From NCBI GenBank assembly GCA_947383005.1, contig CANDBT010000024.1:1-64000 (forward strand): a stretch of 64,000 bases of DNA, written 5' to 3'. The first letter of the stretch is position 1; every line of letters starts with the position of its first letter. This document shows positions 9,328 through 18,089 of this stretch, one piece after another. Origin of the DNA: an uncultured bacterium. GTDB lineage: Bacteria; Bacillota; Clostridia; Lachnospirales; Lachnospiraceae. The notes below the pieces were generated by a model. That model worked only from the letters and a program-made list of their open reading frames with translations. It ran no database searches and was not told where the DNA came from. The translations under genes were made by a program, and so were the position numbers.

Positions 9328-9432
9328 ATGCCGATTGGCAACGGCACGGCATTAGTAATTTGGGCGGCATACAAAAGCGGTGTGATCAATTTTGAAACTT
9401 TTTGTGAGATAAGAAAGAAATATTCTATCTGA
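9328..9432 (+). CDS. Small ORF (34 aa) coupled to the element 1 recombinase
   Basis: Short reading frame that starts ATGCCGATTGG after a GGTGGTGAAAG stretch. Its stop TGA (9430-9432) is 1 base before the recombinase ATG (9434), which has no strong ribosome site of its own, so translational coupling is likely. The product is MPIGNGTALVIWAAY followed by KSGVINFETFCEI and a short basic tail. No family was recognised. Element 2 has a similarly placed small ORF (55697-55855), which supports a real accessory role such as controlling recombinase expression or direction. Function is not known. Confidence 0.5.
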   Translation: MPIGNGTALVIWAAYKSGVINFETFCEIRKKYSI

Positions 9433-9433
9433 T

Positions 9434-11176
9434 ATGCAGAAAAAACGCGTGGTTTTTTATGGAAGGGTGAGTACTCAAAGCGATGAACAGATATCTGCGC
9501 TGGAAAATCAGATGACTTGGTATGATCAACTGCTTATGATGCATCCGGATTGGATTGTGGTGGGAAAATATGAAGATGCCGGAGTAAGCGGAACCAGCGT
9601 GAGCAAAAGGAAAGGATTCCAGAGAATGCTTGAGGACGGAATTACGTTTCACAAGTATGATTTGATCGTTACCAGGGAAACGAAGCGCTTTGCCCGCAAT
9701 ACAGTGGATGCTTTGTCTTATGTGCGGCTTTTGAAGCAACAGGGGATAGAGGTCTACTTTGTCAGTGATGCCATTCATACGATATCGGATAATGACGGGG
9801 AGCTGCGTCTCAGCATTATGGCGACTATTGCCCAGGAGGAGAGCAGGAAAACTTCGGAAAATGTGAGGGCCGGACAGCGGATTTCCAGACAGAACGGGAT
9901 TTTGCGGGGGACGGGAAATATTTTAGGATACCGGCGTACAGAAAGGAACCGCTATGAAATTGACCCGGAGCAGGCGCTGATTGTGAAAAAGATTTACCAG
10001 TGGTATTTGGAAGGGAGCGGAATCAGGGTAATCAAGCGAAAGCTTGAAGAACAGGGATATAAGACAGCTACCGGAAAAAGCTGCTGGCAGCTTCAGGTAA
10101 TTGCCAATGTACTGAAAAATCCGTTTTATATGGGAAAACAAAGGCAAATGGGGATGATTTCCGACGGATATCTTACCCAGAGACGAATAAAAAACAGTCT
10201 GGATAAAATTGAATATATTCAGGGAAATTATGAACCGATTATATCGGCGGAAGTATTCTATGAGGCAAAATCCATCCGTGAAAAACGATATAATCGCATG
10301 AACCAAAAAGGGAAGAAGAAGAGCGAAAGCGTCTGGTGCGGAAAGTATCTTTGCGGTTGCGGGAACGGCACAGTCAGGAGAACAGCCGGCGGAGAGGAAT
10401 TTGCTTTTATCTGTTATCAGCAACACAAAAACGGAATCCGGAAAAGAACGGCGGCAGAGGGGGAAAAAGATTTTTGCACACGGAGAACGGTTGCTGAATG
10501 GAAATTGGATATGATTGCTTATTATGTGATTAATGACGTATGGAAGAGCCATAGTGAAGATACCCGGGAAGCATTAAGGATTATTGCGGAATGCTACAGG
10601 GAGGAGAATGGTTTAAGCCAATGGGAACAGGAAACCGTGAAAAATAATATTGGCCGGCTGGAGAGGAGAAAACAGAACCTGTTGGATATGAGGGCAGACG
10701 GGGAGATTACAAAGGAAGAATATGAGGCAAAAAAGGAAGAATATGAAAAAGAGATGGATAAGCTGAAGCTTTCTCTTGCGGAAACGGCTGCAGAACAGAG
10801 TCCCCCGGTTGATGACAAGCAAAAGACTGACCAGATCAAGTCGGAATTGAAGCATATTGCGGATTTGTCAAAGCCAAAACTGCACAAAGAAATCGTAGAC
10901 GGATTTGTCTGGAAAATAATCCATATTTCGGATAATACTTTTGAACTTTATCTTCGTACAGGGAACGGGCCGTTTGGGTGTGTAGGGGAAGAGGAAAAAA
11001 CCATCCGTTACCGGGTATTTGAATATCCCGAGCCGGAGAGGCAAGAGACGATTCGCTGCACAAAGCTGAAATCCATGAAGCTGTGCTATGAAGATGCTGT
11101 TTGGTACCGCTCAATGCTGGGAAAACGGGTACAGAAAAATAAATGGGAGGATATGATTATCCATCTCTATATTTGA
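9434..11176 (+). CDS. Large serine recombinase of element 1
   Basis: Probable integrase/excisionase of element 1 (580 residues). The catalytic motif YGRVSTQSDEQISA sets the nucleophile at about Ser13, and the arginine helix is TKRFARNTVDALSYV (about 80). The recombinase domain (LGYRRTERNRYEID onward) leads to a modified Cys region (CGKYLCGCGNG, later FICYQQHK and DFCTRR), which is less regular than the usual zinc ribbon. A long coiled coil follows (about 375-450), then a C-terminal tail. It is transcribed towards the cargo operon and ends 10 bases before the cyclase stop codon. The start is coupled to the small upstream ORF. All catalytic residues appear present. Confidence 0.93.
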   Translation: MQKKRVVFYGRVSTQSDEQISALENQMTWYDQLLMMHPDWIVVGKYEDAGVSGTSVSKRKGFQRMLEDGITFHKYDLIVTRETKRFARNTVDALSYVRLLKQQGIEVYFVSDAIHTISDNDGELRLSIMATIAQEESRKTSENVRAGQRISRQNGILRGTGNILGYRRTERNRYEIDPEQALIVKKIYQWYLEGSGIRVIKRKLEEQGYKTATGKSCWQLQVIANVLKNPFYMGKQRQMGMISDGYLTQRRIKNSLDKIEYIQGNYEPIISAEVFYEAKSIREKRYNRMNQKGKKKSESVWCGKYLCGCGNGTVRRTAGGEEFAFICYQQHKNGIRKRTAAEGEKDFCTRRTVAEWKLDMIAYYVINDVWKSHSEDTREALRIIAECYREENGLSQWEQETVKNNIGRLERRKQNLLDMRADGEITKEEYEAKKEEYEKEMDKLKLSLAETAAEQSPPVDDKQKTDQIKSELKHIADLSKPKLHKEIVDGFVWKIIHISDNTFELYLRTGNGPFGCVGEEEKTIRYRVFEYPEPERQETIRCTKLKSMKLCYEDAVWYRSMLGKRVQKNKWEDMIIHLYI

Positions 11177-11186
11177 TATTTGTTTG

Positions 11187-12995
11187 TTATAATAATTCAT
11201 CCAATGTCAGAATTTCAAATCCGTCCTGCTTCCCTTTAAGTTTTATGGTGCTTCCAAGAGAAGTTGTCCGGATTCGTCCGTCTAAAGCATCTGCCACAGC
11301 GCGGGAAATATAGATCGTTCCCTTGGGAGCATTTGCTTCGAGGCGGGCGGCAGTATTTACGGTATCGCCAATGGCGGTATAATCCATACGCTGCGGGGAA
11401 CCGATATTTCCGACAACGGCCTCTCCTGCATGGATGCCGATGCCGAAAGACACCGTTCGCCCATATTGCTCCATCAATTCCCGGGAAAGGGTCCGGGAGC
11501 CATTGACCATATCCATGGCAGCCCGGGCAGCATTCATCACATAATCATCTTGCGGAAGCGGCGCGCCCCAGAAGGCCATTGCGGCATCGCCGACAAATTT
11601 GTCCAGGGTTCCGCCGTTTTCAAGGATGCAGCGGGAAATCAGGGTGAGATAACGGTTGAGAATTTCCACAACCTGATTGGGGGTGAGCATTTCAGACATA
11701 GGGGTAAAACCGCGAATATCAACGAAAAGCACGGCGATATGAGTGAGCTTTCCGCCGAGTTCCAAGGCATCCGTTCCCTCTTTTAAGATTTCGCCGACAA
11801 TTTCCGGCGCTACATAACGTTTAAAGGTGTTTGTTACCTGTTGGCGTTCCCGTGCGGCTTGGATATAGTTGACAGCAAGTGTGGCGGCATAGAGAATGGT
11901 TATTCCCGCGGGAATCCAGAGAACACGCAAAATAAAGCCTTTCTGATAAGCCAGGCGGCAGATGAGAAGCCATCCTATGCAGGTAAAAGCCCAAAAGAAA
12001 GTAGCGCTTTTAACCGGGCGTTTCCACAAAAAGAGCAGGGACAGGAAAAAAAGGAGGAAAAGTGCACAGAGCTGGGGACCGTCTTCTATTTTTGTTTTGT
12101 AATCGCCACGGAGCAGGGCATGAATGGCGTTGGCCTGATATTCGACGCCGTACATGGGAGCGGCGTGGTCAATGGCGGTGCGGTAACTGTCTTGAAGTCC
12201 CGGGGCATATGGTCCAATCAAAACGATTTTTCCGGCAAAGTATTCCGGGGAAAAATCGTCGGAGAGTAAATCGGCAACAGAAAAAGTCCCTCCGAAATCT
12301 CCGGGAAGAGCCGTAAAAGGCAGATACCAGAAGCCGTTTTGATTCAGGCGGGGAAGTTTTTGTTCACTCAGGCCGTAATACTCCTGGTACATCCTGGCCG
12401 CCGCCAGGGACAGAGAGGGGATTTCTCTTCCGTCAGGAAGCCGGGCGTAGAGCAGATGGCGGCGAAGAATCCCGTCGGAATCCATCATCGCGTTGATGTG
12501 TCCCTGGCGGGTCGCGTTTTTGAGAGCTTCGTAAGGTTCATCAAAAGAAGATGCGTGAAAACGTTCCCAGTGGAAGGAGTCTCCTTCGCCCTGGATAAAG
12601 GTGTCTTGAAATTCCATAGCGCAGGCAGTAATGACGTTTCCGTATTTTCCTGCGGCTTCTGTCAAATGGAGGTCAGGCTCTTTTTGAGTCTCGCCGGCAA
12701 AAAGGATGTCGATGGCGATAACCGCAGGGCGGCACTCGTCGGATTGGTTCAAGGCTTCGATAGCCTGGGCAAAAATATCCCTGCTCCATTGCGAGTAAGG
12801 CCCCAGGGTTTCCAGGGATTCCTGATCAATGCCAATCACTACGATTTGGTCGCCGGTGGTCATTTGGCGCTGGTTCAGCAAGTCGGAAACGAGCCAGTCG
12901 GCCCGGTTTATCAGATTCAGGGATGCGGGAAATGTCAGCAATCCGGAGAACAACGCCATAGCCAGCAAATGCTTTCCTGTAATTTTTTGTTTCAT
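11187..12995 (-). CDS. CHASE2-sensor adenylate cyclase (class III)
   Basis: Membrane-bound class III nucleotide cyclase, 602 residues. An N-terminal signal/anchor (about 8-27) leads to an extracytoplasmic CHASE2 sensor domain (about 40-310). Three hydrophobic segments (about 315-395) precede the catalytic domain (about 425-595). Metal-binding aspartates are in FVDIRGFTPM and KFVGDAAMAFWG. The Lys before FVGD and the Asp-Tyr-Thr of MDYTAIGDTVNTAARLE fit an ATP-specific enzyme that makes cAMP (known pattern; inferred here). It is the last gene of the element 1 operon, and a full palindromic repeat separates it from fecR. CHASE2-cyclases often sit beside FecR proteins, as here. The ligand sensed is unknown. 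Confidence 0.9.
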   Translation of the reverse strand: MKQKITGKHLLAMALFSGLLTFPASLNLINRADWLVSDLLNQRQMTTGDQIVVIGIDQESLETLGPYSQWSRDIFAQAIEALNQSDECRPAVIAIDILFAGETQKEPDLHLTEAAGKYGNVITACAMEFQDTFIQGEGDSFHWERFHASSFDEPYEALKNATRQGHINAMMDSDGILRRHLLYARLPDGREIPSLSLAAARMYQEYYGLSEQKLPRLNQNGFWYLPFTALPGDFGGTFSVADLLSDDFSPEYFAGKIVLIGPYAPGLQDSYRTAIDHAAPMYGVEYQANAIHALLRGDYKTKIEDGPQLCALFLLFFLSLLFLWKRPVKSATFFWAFTCIGWLLICRLAYQKGFILRVLWIPAGITILYAATLAVNYIQAARERQQVTNTFKRYVAPEIVGEILKEGTDALELGGKLTHIAVLFVDIRGFTPMSEMLTPNQVVEILNRYLTLISRCILENGGTLDKFVGDAAMAFWGAPLPQDDYVMNAARAAMDMVNGSRTLSRELMEQYGRTVSFGIGIHAGEAVVGNIGSPQRMDYTAIGDTVNTAARLEANAPKGTIYISRAVADALDGRIRTTSLGSTIKLKGKQDGFEILTLDELL

Positions 12996-13019
12996 GCCCG
13001 TTCTCCTTAGTTTGTATAT

Positions 13020-13178
13020 GTATTCTCGGAGTTTCTCTGTGCCTGGATTTGTGAGAAGATTTTTTGTCAGATGTGCCTAAATTTATGAGGCGTACATGGA
13101 ATGTACGTTGATTAAATTTAGGTGCATATGACGGAAAATCAGCCACAAAGGCAGGTGCAGGAGAGATTCCGAGAGTAC
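13020..13178. repeat. 160-bp MITE-like palindromic repeat, full copy
   Basis: Both ends read TCTCGGA/GTTTCTC... and ...GAGATTCCGAGAG as an imperfect inverted repeat across the whole 159 bp, with a small central palindrome GTACATGGAATGTAC. A second full copy is at 51691-51848 and a half copy at 9149-9250. It lies between the cyclase and FecR genes of one operon and could form a very long RNA hairpin in the transcript. Confidence 0.82.
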
Positions 13179-13183
13179 ATGTA

Positions 13184-14596
13184 TTATTCCTGATTAGCAT
13201 AATCCGTCAGTGCAGCCAGGACATCCTCGGCGGGAACCATTCCCCAACAGCCGCCGGAACTATCGATTGCGTATTCATAGCCGATTTCCGAAGGCGTTTT
13301 CCAGGTATTCGTCCATTGGTTGAATTCTTCTTCTGACGCGGGCTGCCCGTCTACGTGATAGGTTCCATCTTCGTAATTGGCGCCAGCCATAGTAGAGGCT
13401 CTCTGCATGCGTCCGTCGACGAGAGGGTAGACATAAGCATCGTAAAAGGTGCCGCCGTCAATGAGGTTGCCGCTAAAAAGGTACCCGTCGGCAAGAAACA
13501 GATTTTCCAGGCATGTATGATAAATCTCATTTGGCTCCTCCAGATGGAACATGGTCTGGTAGGAAACGGCTGCCCAGCTTATTACTTCTGCTCCCGGATG
13601 TTCGGGAGCTGTTGAAGTTGAGGCATATGCGCCGCTGGAAAAAAATATTCCCGGAATACCGTTTCCTCCGTCAAACAGGATGGCATAGCTTTGGAAAGGA
13701 TAGGAAGAAAATTCTGCCTGTCCGGCAATAAGCTGTTCATATTGGTCGGAGCCGATTTTCATTGCCTGAGAAAGTTCGTCGGCAAACAGTCTGGCTTGGG
13801 AGGGAGTCAGTTGGCAGGAATCTGGCGATCCATGGTATACGTGTTCATTGAAGGACAGTGACGGATTTGCGTTTTCTCCATCAGATAATTCACCTGGGTC
13901 CTGATCTGCATCGGCAATATCCAATCCGGATTCCTCAAATATTTTTTGGCGCAGTTCATCATCTTCCCGTAGTTCTTCCATGATATATTCGGGGATGTCG
14001 GATACCTCAAACGCCGAAAGTACAATCTGTTCTTCTCCCTCGGCAGGCCGGGTAATTTCAGCCATTTGTCCGGCAGAAACGGGAACGGTTTTGTCTTCCG
14101 CGTCGGAATTGTTTTTTTGGCATTCTACGGTTCCTTCCAAAATATAGACCCGCGTTTTTTCTTCCTTTGAGTTTTCCACCCAGCCGCAGGTTCCGCGGAC
14201 GCCTACAATCATGGAGGAGGTACGGATGTCTAAGCTTTCGTCATCTTCGAGCGGTTCGGTAACATGGAAAAAAAGTTTTCCGGAATGCACGATGATTTCC
14301 AGATCGTTTTTTCTCTTTGCAATCTCAATTTCGCTTTCGGCATCCATTTTGGTCAGTTTCACTTTATCTAAATTAATCCATGCATAGCTGGTTTGCGAAG
14401 TCTCTACCTGGTAGCCGCTGTACAGTCCCAGTTGTTCTGCCGGTTCAATTGTTTTTTGCTTCCCGTCTTGAATATTTACGGTTCCTTCCGTTTTTTTAAG
14501 CACCATTGTCGTGGCAATTTGCCGTGGCTGGCAGGAAACCAGACATAAGGACAAGGCAAGGAACAGGGCGGAAATCCGCCGGAGGTATTTGTTCAT
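13184..14596 (-). CDS. FecR-domain lipoprotein
   Basis: Secreted, membrane-anchored protein (470 residues from ATG 14596). The N-terminal lipoprotein signal ends at LCLVSC (about residue 20). A FecR domain follows (about 35-170): TEGTVNIQDGKQ, AWINLDKVKLTKMD, LEIIVHSGKLFFHV, IVGVRGTCGWV and VYILEGTVEC are its typical strands. FecR domains bind or sense ligands at the cell surface in iron-type signalling and beside CHASE2 proteins. The C-terminal 250 residues have no recognised domain and are acidic and Ser/Gly-rich. It is the third gene of the element 1 operon, downstream of the HD-GYP gene. It probably works with the CHASE2 sensor outside the membrane (inference). Confidence 0.82.
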   Translation of the reverse strand: MNKYLRRISALFLALSLCLVSCQPRQIATTMVLKKTEGTVNIQDGKQKTIEPAEQLGLYSGYQVETSQTSYAWINLDKVKLTKMDAESEIEIAKRKNDLEIIVHSGKLFFHVTEPLEDDESLDIRTSSMIVGVRGTCGWVENSKEEKTRVYILEGTVECQKNNSDAEDKTVPVSAGQMAEITRPAEGEEQIVLSAFEVSDIPEYIMEELREDDELRQKIFEESGLDIADADQDPGELSDGENANPSLSFNEHVYHGSPDSCQLTPSQARLFADELSQAMKIGSDQYEQLIAGQAEFSSYPFQSYAILFDGGNGIPGIFFSSGAYASTSTAPEHPGAEVISWAAVSYQTMFHLEEPNEIYHTCLENLFLADGYLFSGNLIDGGTFYDAYVYPLVDGRMQRASTMAGANYEDGTYHVDGQPASEEEFNQWTNTWKTPSEIGYEYAIDSSGGCWGMVPAEDVLAALTDYANQE

Positions 14597-14638
14597 GATG
14601 TTCACCATTCCCTATCTTTTTTAGTCATTTGCGTTTTG

Positions 14639-16135
14639 TCAGCGCCCTTCATCTTCCCAGCATCGGCTTTCCGTAAACTGCCGGGTCAGTTCCATATCCA
14701 GCTTGTCCTCTTTTTGAGCCATGGCCGTTAAAATCGACAATGCTTTTTCTATGGGCATCCCCGGTTTATAGGGGCGGTCGTCTGCTACCAGGGCGTCAAA
14801 AATGTCCAGAATGGTGATTATCCGTACCTCCGTGGGAATTTCCTCACCAGCGAGTTTTTTGGGATAGCCGCTGCCGTTTAACAATTCGTGATGGCTGGCC
14901 GCCCATTCCCGGACATGGGAAAATTCGTCGGAAAAATGAATTTGTGATAAAAGCTTATCTGTAATCACTACATGTTCTTCCATAATTTCCCGCTCTTTTT
15001 GAGAAAGAGTTCCCTTGGGTATGGAAAGCATCTGGTATTCTTCCGGGAGCAGCCACGGTTGCTGTCTGCCATTTTTATCCAGATAGGTCTGCCGGGATAG
15101 CTGTTTCAATTCCTCCTGCTGCTGTTCGGAGAGAAATCCCGCCTGATTGATTTGTTCCACAAAATTTTGTGCATGTTCGATTTGGCAGTACAATTCTTGT
15201 TCTTCTTCTATGCTGATGTGTCCTTTTAATTTTTCGATTTCCCCGCTAAGCCGGATAATCTCCATACGGTGGCGGAAATTCTGGTATTGTTCAGGGAGAA
15301 GGCGGTGCATTTTATTCATGACCTCTAAAGGCGTCACCAATTTCCCGATATCGTGCAGCCATACGCTCATCAGCAGTTCTTCTTTCTTCTCCGGGGGGAA
15401 AGGTTCTTCTTTTTGATGTTTCCTGGCCTGAAGATTCAAATAATCTAAAAAACGGCTTCCATAAAGAGCCATATGACGGGTATGGCTGCCGTTATATGGC
15501 GTTCTCTCATCGATTGCGGAAGACATTACGTGGACGAAAGAATGAAACAATTCCTTAATTTGACGGATGTAATAAACATTCTGGATGGTAATGGCTGCCT
15601 GGGAAGCCAGGGATTCCAGAACCAGTTCCATTTCCGGCGGGAATGCACATACATTGCCCTGATTATCCAAAGCATTGATAAGCTGTAAAACTCCGAGTTT
15701 TTCTCCGGCACGGTTGCGCATGGGAACTACCAGCATGGATTGGGTATGGTAGCCGGTTATCGAATCATAACGGATAGGGCCGGAAAAATCGTATTCTTTG
15801 CAGTTATACACATCTTCGATATTTATGGTTCGGTCTTCCAGAAGAGCTAAAGCGCACACGTTTTGGGGAGTAAGCGGCACAGGGGGCAAATCGGCGTCTT
15901 TTCCGTCCCCGCCGGAATAGGTGTGCAGGACATCATTGCGCATAATTTTAAAACGCAGAAAATCCCCGTCGCGCAGATACAGCGTGCCTGCATTACAGTT
16001 GGCAAGCTCCATAACATTGGAGAGGATTTTTTCTAAAAGAAGGTTTAAATCCCGTTCGCTGGAAAGAAGGACTCCGATTTCCAGGACTTTTTTAATAGAA
16101 GAGTCTGCAGAGCTAAAAGGCAATATTGTGTTCAT
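14639..16135 (-). CDS. GAF / HD-GYP-type phosphodiesterase
   Basis: Cytoplasmic signalling protein (498 residues from ATG 16135; a TTG at 16159 has no ribosome site). A GAF domain occupies about 15-200 (LLEKILSNVMELANCNAGTL, GVLQLINALD) and can bind a cyclic nucleotide or another small ligand. The C-terminal HD domain (about 205-480) has the metal-site pairs SVWLHDIGKL and ASHHELLNGSGYP, the latter being the GYP element of c-di-GMP phosphodiesterases. A long charged insertion of about 100 residues lies between the two HD motifs. It is the second gene of the element 1 operon. The expected activity is hydrolysis of c-di-GMP or a related cyclic nucleotide, possibly under cAMP control through GAF; both points are inference. 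Confidence 0.87.
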   Translation of the reverse strand: MNTILPFSSADSSIKKVLEIGVLLSSERDLNLLLEKILSNVMELANCNAGTLYLRDGDFLRFKIMRNDVLHTYSGGDGKDADLPPVPLTPQNVCALALLEDRTINIEDVYNCKEYDFSGPIRYDSITGYHTQSMLVVPMRNRAGEKLGVLQLINALDNQGNVCAFPPEMELVLESLASQAAITIQNVYYIRQIKELFHSFVHVMSSAIDERTPYNGSHTRHMALYGSRFLDYLNLQARKHQKEEPFPPEKKEELLMSVWLHDIGKLVTPLEVMNKMHRLLPEQYQNFRHRMEIIRLSGEIEKLKGHISIEEEQELYCQIEHAQNFVEQINQAGFLSEQQQEELKQLSRQTYLDKNGRQQPWLLPEEYQMLSIPKGTLSQKEREIMEEHVVITDKLLSQIHFSDEFSHVREWAASHHELLNGSGYPKKLAGEEIPTEVRIITILDIFDALVADDRPYKPGMPIEKALSILTAMAQKEDKLDMELTRQFTESRCWEDEGR

Positions 16136-16155
16136 CAATGATTTACCATTCCTTT

Positions 16156-17070
16156 TCAATAATTGTTTTGGGATATGTCAAATTCCTCGCCGTTCGGATG
16201 GTTATAACCTATCCGAAAATCCGGCAAAAAGATCGTCATTTTTTCTCTGGCAAAATATGCGGCGGAATCTTTTTGCCTGGCTAACGCTTCCTGGCGGGCT
16301 AAAAAATGGTCAGTGTAAGAAGCGGCGTAGTGAAGCATCAATATCCGTTCGGCTTTCGCCTGGCGGCGGAAATCAATACCTTGTTCCCAACTGGAATGTC
16401 CCCATCCCTTTTTTCGGTCTTTTTCCGCAAAATTTGCGTCCCAAAGCAGCAGATTGGCATTTTGGGCAAAATTCAGATAGGCCGGGGCGATCGATTCATT
16501 GATTTCACAATCCAGGCCATAAACAAGGCATGTTTTTCCGTCGTCTAACCGGTAAAGGAGACTTCCGCCGGGGTGGTTCCCAGGAAAAGTATGCAAGGTC
16601 AGCCCATTGTCGGCAGGTAAGCGCTGTGACCCGGTAAGACGGATGGATTTTCCGGGACAGAGCGGATGAAAAAAGACTTTTGCCGGGAAATTTTCAAGTC
16701 CCAGAGGCCAGTAAGGAGGTCCGATCAGATGTTTAAGCAGGAATTCCAGCCCGTTGTTTTTGGTGTTCAGGGCTTGTCCGTAGATATGTATTTCCATCTC
16801 CGGGTGGTAAAAGAGCCGGAAAGTGAAAAGGCCCATCAAATGATCCAGATGAAGATGGCTTAGGAAAATATCCACCCGTTTGCGTGTCCCTTCTTTTTCC
16901 AGGATGTCTCCTAAAACCGTCAATCCGCTTCCGGCATCAAAAACAATAAGATTCAAACCACAGGTAACGGAGACACATACGGTATTTCCGCCATAAGTCA
17001 TGAATTCCTTTTCCGGAGCGGGAGCCGCCCCACGGACCCCCCAAATCTGTATTTTCCATTCATTTTTCAT
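16156..17070 (-). CDS. MBL-fold metallohydrolase
   Basis: Metallo-beta-lactamase-fold hydrolase, 304 residues. The opening IWGVRGAAPAPEKEFMTYGG is the hallmark of a subfamily that resembles RNase Z/PhnP-type phosphodiesterases. Metal ligands are seen in LSHLHLDHLMG (HxHxDH, about 73-80), GNHPGG, GLDCE and LMLHYAASYTD. It is the first gene of the element 1 operon and has its own promoter (17126-17155); GGAGA lies 12 bases before the ATG. Its stop overlaps the region just before the HD-GYP start. A role in hydrolysing a cyclic nucleotide that balances the operon's cyclase is attractive but unproven; phosphodiesterase activity on other substrates is possible. Confidence 0.85.
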   Translation of the reverse strand: MKNEWKIQIWGVRGAAPAPEKEFMTYGGNTVCVSVTCGLNLIVFDAGSGLTVLGDILEKEGTRKRVDIFLSHLHLDHLMGLFTFRLFYHPEMEIHIYGQALNTKNNGLEFLLKHLIGPPYWPLGLENFPAKVFFHPLCPGKSIRLTGSQRLPADNGLTLHTFPGNHPGGSLLYRLDDGKTCLVYGLDCEINESIAPAYLNFAQNANLLLWDANFAEKDRKKGWGHSSWEQGIDFRRQAKAERILMLHYAASYTDHFLARQEALARQKDSAAYFAREKMTIFLPDFRIGYNHPNGEEFDISQNNY

Positions 17071-17125
17071 GATTTTTGTGCATCTCCTGTTTTATCTCAA
17101 GAAATATCTGTTGGATTTTTATTCC

Positions 17126-17155
17126 ATTGTATCATATGGCGGGGGGAATGTGCAA
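17126..17155 (-). promoter_or_regulatory. Promoter of the element 1 signalling operon
   Basis: TTGCAC (17150-17155) and TACAAT (17126-17131), minus strand, with an 18-base spacer rich in C/G, 55 bases upstream of the MBL gene. It lies within the element, so the cargo does not depend on the host gene's promoter. Confidence 0.7.
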
Positions 17156-17227
17156 GTAATCCGCCAGGCTATCCGAAAAATTCCCCGCCGTCCGATCTGT
17201 TACAAAATTATGACAGACGTTTTTGTT

Positions 17228-17971
17228 CTATGCCATTTGGATGGCGTTGGTAAATTTTTGAACGATATCGGGATGGGCACTTAAATAGCTCTTTTTTGCA
17301 CAATAGGCGGTGTAGGGGACATAACCGGAATCTGTGCCAAGGGAGGCTACCACGTAGCCGTTGCCTTCCAGCTCCAGACCGGTGGCGAAAGGTTCAAATT
17401 CAACCGTATAATCGGCGTCATTGCTCGTAAATGCAGCGGCGGTCAGGCCGAAACTGATGCTTTGGTCAATGGATAAATCTGTTTGCGGATCAATGCCGTT
17501 TTTTTTGAGAATATATTCAAATACCATCTGGGGCATACCGCCGGCTCTTCCGCCCAGAACCTTTGTGCCTTTCAGTTTATCCCAGGTGAAATGATCGTCC
17601 GGCTGGCGGGCCACCAGGAAGTTGCCGGCACGCTGGGTCAGTTGGGCGAAGTTGACGGCATAGTCCTCGGCGCCTTCAGCATAAGTGTAAATACTGGCCT
17701 CCGATCCCATAAAGCCGATATCTGCATCCCCGCTGACAAGAGCAGTCATCACTTTATCGGCACCGGCGCCATTAACCAGGGTGAGATCAAGCCCTTCCTC
17801 CTTGAAATATCCTAATTCGATGGCAGCATATTGGGGAGCATAGAATATAGAATGGGCGACTTCATTTAATGTTACCGGCGTAAGGCCGGTGTCTGTGCTT
17901 TCTGTCTGACAGCCGTTCAGAGAGGCGGCAGTAAGTGCGGCAGTAAGTAATAGGGAAAATGTTTTTTTCAT
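17228..17971 (-). pseudogene. 5' part of a split ABC substrate-binding protein gene
   Basis: N-terminal 245 residues of an NMT1/THI5-like solute-binding lipoprotein. The ATG at 17971 follows AAGGAGG. The signal ends in the lipobox SLNGC (about residue 21). The binding domain shows IFYAPQYAAIELGYFKEEG, ADIGFMGSEAS, TKVLGGRAGGMPQM and DYTVEFEPFA. After NAIQ the frame enters element 1, reads Met-Ala and stops at 17228. The missing 88 residues are at 8843-9117. As it stands the product lacks the last quarter of the fold and is probably non-functional. Restored, it would feed a TauABC/ThiXYZ-type importer; the ATPase at 50797 and the split permease at 51881/56640 are candidate partners (inference). 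Confidence 0.88.
17238..17244. other. Right attachment core of element 1
   Basis: TGGATGG, identical to 9111-9117, at the point where the binding-protein gene is interrupted after NAIQ. Confidence 0.75.
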
Positions 17972-18089
17972 AAATCCTCCTTGAGGGACTCACTTCGTTA
18001 ATATATAATATTGTGGAATCCCAAGATGGTGAACGTAACCACATATAACAACAAATAACGCTGGATGGTTATAAACGGAACACAAATTG

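Larger units (their letters stand above)
9111..17244. mobile_element. Element 1: 8.13-kb serine-recombinase element inside a binding-protein gene
   Basis: Bounded by a 7-bp direct repeat TGGATGG (9111-9117 and 17238-17244). Outside it lie the two halves of one gene. Inside, the ends carry an imperfect inverted arm (AATGG after the left core and its complement before the right core; GAACAAA is also shared), as expected for the two halves of a serine-recombinase attP site. Contents, left to right: a partial MITE-like repeat, a small ORF, the recombinase (+), then on the minus strand CHASE2-adenylate cyclase, FecR, GAF/HD-GYP and MBL-fold genes with their own promoter. Excision between the cores would restore the host frame exactly. 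Boundaries are read from the sequence; mobility is inferred. Confidence 0.88.

Noticed and set aside
16136..16159. TTG start for the HD-GYP protein overlapping the MBL stop
   Set aside because: No ribosome site upstream; ATG 16135 is in-frame and precedes the GAF domain.
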